Part shown: piece after piece, positions 37,914 to 40,731 of the stretch
Layout: every line of letters starts with the position of its first letter
Numbering within the stretch: position 1 is the first letter of the stretch
Assembly: GCA_039818825.1 (NCBI GenBank)
Contig: JBCBTD010000037.1
Coordinates: 1 to 40,731, forward strand
Direction: 5' to 3'
Source of the DNA: JBCBTD01 sp039818825
GTDB lineage: Bacteria; Pseudomonadota; Alphaproteobacteria; Geminicoccales; Geminicoccaceae
DNA length: 40,731 nucleotides
Position numbers and translations under genes: made by a program
Notes under the pieces: generated by a model
Databases searched by the model: none
What the model saw: only the letters and a program-made list of their open reading frames with translations
What the model was told of the DNA's origin: nothing

Positions 37914-38525
37914 ATGACCATCGAATACCTGCTGACGTCGTTCGTGGTGATCCTGCTGCCGGGAACGGGCGTTCTCTACACGCTTGCCTTCGGCCTCGGG
38001 CGTGGCTGGCGTGCGAGCGTGCTCGCCGCGTTCGGCTGCACTCTCGGCATCGTCCCGCACATCGTTGCCAGCATCGCCGGACTTGCGGCGCTGTTGCACA
38101 CCAGTGCTCTGGCGTTTCAGGCGGTGAAGTATCTCGGCGTCTTGTATCTCTTCTACATGGCGTGGAGCGTCCTCCGTGACGGCAGCGTCCTGCATGTCCG
38201 CGAGAATCAAGCGCCGGTCGCCAACGCCCGGATCGTGCTCAGCGGCTTCTTGCTGAACATCCTCAATCCCAAGCTGTCGTTGTTCTTCTTGGCGTTCCTG
38301 CCGCAATTCGTGCCCGCCGACGTGCCGAATGCGACGGCCTACATGTTGGGCTTGGCCGCAACGTTCATGGCGATGACGTTCGTGGTCTTCGTCGGCTATG
38401 GCGCGTTCGCGTCGGCGACCCGACGTTACGTCATCGCCAAGCCACGTGTGCTGACGTGGTTGCGGCGCGGTTTCGCCGGAGCGTTCGGCGTCTTGGGGCT
38501 GCGCCTCGTTCTTGCCGAGCGCTAG
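37914..38525 (+). CDS. LysE/RhtB-family amino acid exporter
   Basis: Inner-membrane exporter of 203 residues with about six hydrophobic segments. The family start is ILLPGTGVLYTLAFGLGRGWRASVLAAFGCTLGIVPHIVASIAGLAALL, and the middle block VKYLGVLYLFYMAWSVLRD and SGFLLNILNPKLSLFFLAFLPQFV (with the NPK motif) is diagnostic. Substrates of the family are amino acids and related compounds such as lysine, homoserine or threonine; which one applies here cannot be told. It follows the globin gene by 75 nt and converges on the hydantoinase. Confidence 0.93.
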   Translation: MTIEYLLTSFVVILLPGTGVLYTLAFGLGRGWRASVLAAFGCTLGIVPHIVASIAGLAALLHTSALAFQAVKYLGVLYLFYMAWSVLRDGSVLHVRENQAPVANARIVLSGFLLNILNPKLSLFFLAFLPQFVPADVPNATAYMLGLAATFMAMTFVVFVGYGAFASATRRYVIAKPRVLTWLRRGFAGAFGVLGLRLVLAER

Positions 38526-38546
38526 GTCCGCGCGGCTCTTTGGCTC

Positions 38547-38569
38547 CGGCTTGGCGTCTGGCCAAGCCG
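38547..38569. terminator. Hairpin between convergent LysE and hydantoinase genes
   Basis: CGGCTTGG, a 7-base loop and CCAAGCCG form a perfect 8-bp stem in the 64-bp gap between two convergent genes. It could end transcription from both sides. No U-tract follows on either strand, so it is only terminator-like. Confidence 0.5.
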
Positions 38570-38589
38570 CCGCGGCCATCCGTCGGTGT

Positions 38590-40059
38590 TCAATCGAGGA
38601 TCGCGCCGAAGTTTCGTTCGGGGTCCAACTCGGGCGACGGCCGACCCGAGGGTGTGGCAGCGGCGCCTGCGGCGCGGGGTAGGAACCGCCCCGAGCCAGG
38701 TGCGGCCAGCATCACGCCGTCCTCGACGACCACCTCGCCGCGGCGCACGACCGTGGTCGGCCAGCCGCGCACGGTCATGCCTTCGAACGGCGTGTAGCCG
38801 GTCCGGTCCGCGGCCAGTTCGGCGCTGAGCGTGACCTCACGGTCCGGGTCCCAAAGGGCGAGATCCGCGTCGCTGCCGATGGCGATCGAGCCTTTGCGGT
38901 CGTCGAGGCCGTAGAGCCGTGCCGGTTCGGTCGCGGTCAACCGCACGAACGCGTTGGCGCCCAGCCGGCCGGCGCTGACCATGGCATCGAACAGGATCGG
39001 CAGTCGGAAGGCGAGGCCGGGTAGCCCGTTCGGCACGGCCTTGAACACCGGATCCGGGCCGGCCTGGAACTTGCCGGTCGCGTCCGCCGCGTAAGGGGCG
39101 TGGTCCGAGGACACCGTTTGCAACGTGCCGTCGCCGAGCGCCTGCCACAGCGCGTCTTGGTCGTGCGGCTCCCGGAGCGGCGGGCTGCAGATCCACTTGG
39201 CGCCGTTGCCGTCGGGCCGGTCCATCGCCTCGCGGGTGAGGACCAGATAGTGCGTGCAGGTCTCCGCATGGAGCTTGGCGCCGCCTTGCTGGGCGCGACG
39301 GACCGCCTGAAGCCCTTCCTCGGTCGAGACGTGGAAGACCATCAGCGGCTGGTCGAGCAGTCGGGCGAGAGCGGCGGCGCGCTCGATGGCCTCGGCTTCG
39401 CCGGCGCGCGGGTGGCTGATCGCGTGGAACTTGGCCTCGGTGTAGCCACGGTCGACCAACCGGGCCGCGACCCACTCGATCATGCCGTGGTTCTCGGCGT
39501 GCACGCACACCAGGCAACCGAGCCGGCGCGCTGCCGCGAGCACGTCCAGGGCTTGATGGTCGTCCAAGCGGATGCGGTCGTAGGTCAAGAAGATCTTCAA
39601 GGACGCGTGGCCGGCCGCGACCAACGGCGGGAGCTGCTCCGCCAGCACTTCCGGCCGCGGGTCGGCGAGGATCAGGTGAAACGCGTAGTCGACCACTGCG
39701 CCCCGCGCCGCCAAGGCGTGGTAGTCGGCAACCACCTCGGTCAGGTTCATGCCGACGTGCTGTGCCGCGAAGGGAATGACGGTGGTCGTTCCACCGAGCG
39801 CCGCGGAGTGCGTGGCACTGGCGAAGCTGTCGGCGTTCATCATCCCCGACGCCGAGATCTGCTCGATGTGGCAGTGGCTGTCGACGCCGCCGGGCATCAC
39901 CAGCCGACCGTTGGCGTCCACCTCGCGTCGTCCGGGACCGAGGCCCTGGCCCAGTCGGACGATCCGGCCATCGACGACGGCGACGTCGGCCGGGTAGGTG
40001 TCTACGGCCGTGACGATGGTGCCATTGCGGATCACGAGGTCGAACGTGGTCAAGGCCAA
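38590..40059 (-). CDS. D-hydantoinase / dihydropyrimidinase-type amidohydrolase
   Basis: Zinc-dependent cyclic amidase of 489 residues opening hydantoin or dihydropyrimidine rings. The metal site is complete: His62 and His64 (GGVDSHCHIEQ), Lys155, which becomes carbamylated (SLKIFLTYDR), His187 (CVHAENH), His243 (VFHVSTEEG) and Asp near 320 (SSDHAPY). AKWICSPPLRE and the substrate-binding VPNGLPGLAFRLPILF region fit dihydropyrimidinase/hydantoinase better than allantoinase or dihydroorotase. It is divergent from a hydantoin-racemase-like gene 53 nt away, supporting hydantoin use. No carbamoylase is in the window. It starts at the ATG at 40059. Confidence 0.92.
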   Translation of the reverse strand: MALTTFDLVIRNGTIVTAVDTYPADVAVVDGRIVRLGQGLGPGRREVDANGRLVMPGGVDSHCHIEQISASGMMNADSFASATHSAALGGTTTVIPFAAQHVGMNLTEVVADYHALAARGAVVDYAFHLILADPRPEVLAEQLPPLVAAGHASLKIFLTYDRIRLDDHQALDVLAAARRLGCLVCVHAENHGMIEWVAARLVDRGYTEAKFHAISHPRAGEAEAIERAAALARLLDQPLMVFHVSTEEGLQAVRRAQQGGAKLHAETCTHYLVLTREAMDRPDGNGAKWICSPPLREPHDQDALWQALGDGTLQTVSSDHAPYAADATGKFQAGPDPVFKAVPNGLPGLAFRLPILFDAMVSAGRLGANAFVRLTATEPARLYGLDDRKGSIAIGSDADLALWDPDREVTLSAELAADRTGYTPFEGMTVRGWPTTVVRRGEVVVEDGVMLAAPGSGRFLPRAAGAAATPSGRPSPELDPERNFGAILD

Positions 40060-40112
40060 GGCTCCGGTTTAGGTCAACGGATCGTCGCTAGCACGCAGGA
40101 GAGGACGTAGCC

Positions 40113-40731
40113 ATGGACGGCGGGGGCATCCTGGTGATCAACCCCAATTCCAACCCCGACGTGACGGCCGGCCTCGACCGCGCCCTCGCACCGTTGCGCA
40201 TGGCGGGCGGGCCTCAGATCAGGTGCATGACGCTGGCGGAGGGACCTTTCGGCGTCGAAAGCGAAGCCGACGTTGCGGCGGTGGCCATGCCGCTGCAGCG
40301 GGTCGTCAAGGAGGTTCCGGCGGAAGCGTTCGTCATCGCCTGCTACAGCGATCCTGGTCTCCACGTCTGCCGCGAGGCGACGGCGGCTCCCGTGTTCGGC
40401 ATCGCCGAAAGCGGCATCATGGCCGCGTTGCAGCGCGGCCAGAGGTTCGGCGTTGTCGCCATCCTGGAGCGTTCGATCCCGCGGCATCTGCGGATGCTGC
40501 GCCAGCTCGCCGTTACCGAGCGATTGGCCGGCGAGCGTGCCCTTGGTCTGACGGTGGCCGAGCTCGCCGACGAAGACCGGACCTGGGACCGCCTGGTGGC
40601 GACCGCGACCACGCTCCGCGATACGGACGGCAGCGACGTCGTGGTTCTCGGTTGCGCCGGTATGGCCCGGTACCGCGACCGATTGGAGGCACTTCTTCGT
40701 CGGCCGGTCGTCGACCCGACCCAGGCGGCGG
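40113..40731 (+). CDS. Asp/Glu/hydantoin racemase family protein, truncated by window edge
   Basis: Cofactor-independent racemase fragment: 206 codons are read from the ATG at 40113 and the frame is open at the end. AGGAGAGG lies about ten bases upstream. The start GILVINPNSNPDVTAGL is the family NPN(S/T) pattern. The two catalytic cysteines of hydantoin racemase are at Cys77 (VIACYSDPG) and Cys181 (VVLGCAGM), the same spacing as I recall for characterised enzymes. Roughly 30 residues are missing. It is divergent from the hydantoinase; together they would racemise and open 5-substituted hydantoins. Allantoin racemase is the main alternative. Confidence 0.88.
   Translation, partial: MDGGGILVINPNSNPDVTAGLDRALAPLRMAGGPQIRCMTLAEGPFGVESEADVAAVAMPLQRVVKEVPAEAFVIACYSDPGLHVCREATAAPVFGIAESGIMAALQRGQRFGVVAILERSIPRHLRMLRQLAVTERLAGERALGLTVAELADEDRTWDRLVATATTLRDTDGSDVVVLGCAGMARYRDRLEALLRRPVVDPTQAA

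Overview
This GC-rich window (clearly above 60% G+C by eye) reads as chromosomal DNA of an alphaproteobacterium. The main pointers are a MucR/Ros-family regulator, a two-domain YlxR/L7Ae-type protein between nusA and infB, a small helix-turn-helix gene directly upstream of metK, a System I cytochrome c maturation cluster, a DUF2333 gene, and GlnD with its full NTase-HD-ACT-ACT layout. I would place it loosely near the Rhodospirillales/Geminicoccales type of genome, but the sequence alone does not fix the genus.

Positions 1-16071 lie almost entirely on the minus strand. They form a long housekeeping run, given here in transcription order: mucR, miaB, phoH, ybeY, corC-like, lnt, an HTH regulator, metK and trmB; then, after a clear terminator-like hairpin, rimP, nusA, the ylxR-type gene, infB, rbfA, truB, rpsO and pnp (cut by the window edge). 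This is RNA modification, ribosome assembly, translation initiation, antitermination and RNA decay in one block, with many ATGA or GTGA start/stop overlaps.

A short divergent region at 16072-16185 separates mucR from a plus-strand TusA-like gene. A second minus-strand block (16441-24575) runs glnD, murJ, trpS, a DUF2333 membrane-anchored protein, nfuA-type, tsaB and rimI-like. Divergent from glnD, a plus-strand cytochrome c maturation cluster (ccmD-E-F-G-H-I, 24659-29672) is followed by a Sel1-repeat protein, transketolase, ribulose-phosphate 3-epimerase and a FetA/FetB-type ABC pair. The transporter genes overlap rpe and each other.

From about 34316 to the end the content is accessory. It holds a small hypothetical gene, an orphan RTX repeat protein with an A+T-richer patch, a LysR regulator overlapping a single-domain globin, a LysE/RhtB exporter, a D-hydantoinase/dihydropyrimidinase and a divergent hydantoin-racemase-like gene that runs off the end.

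I found no CRISPR array, insertion sequence, phage gene, rRNA or tRNA. I also found nothing that I can honestly call a new multi-gene system. The best leads are local: the hairpin in front of rimP, the MucR protein with altered zinc ligands and its repeat-rich upstream region, the ccm cluster lacking ccmABC, the LysR-globin pair, and the orphan RTX gene.
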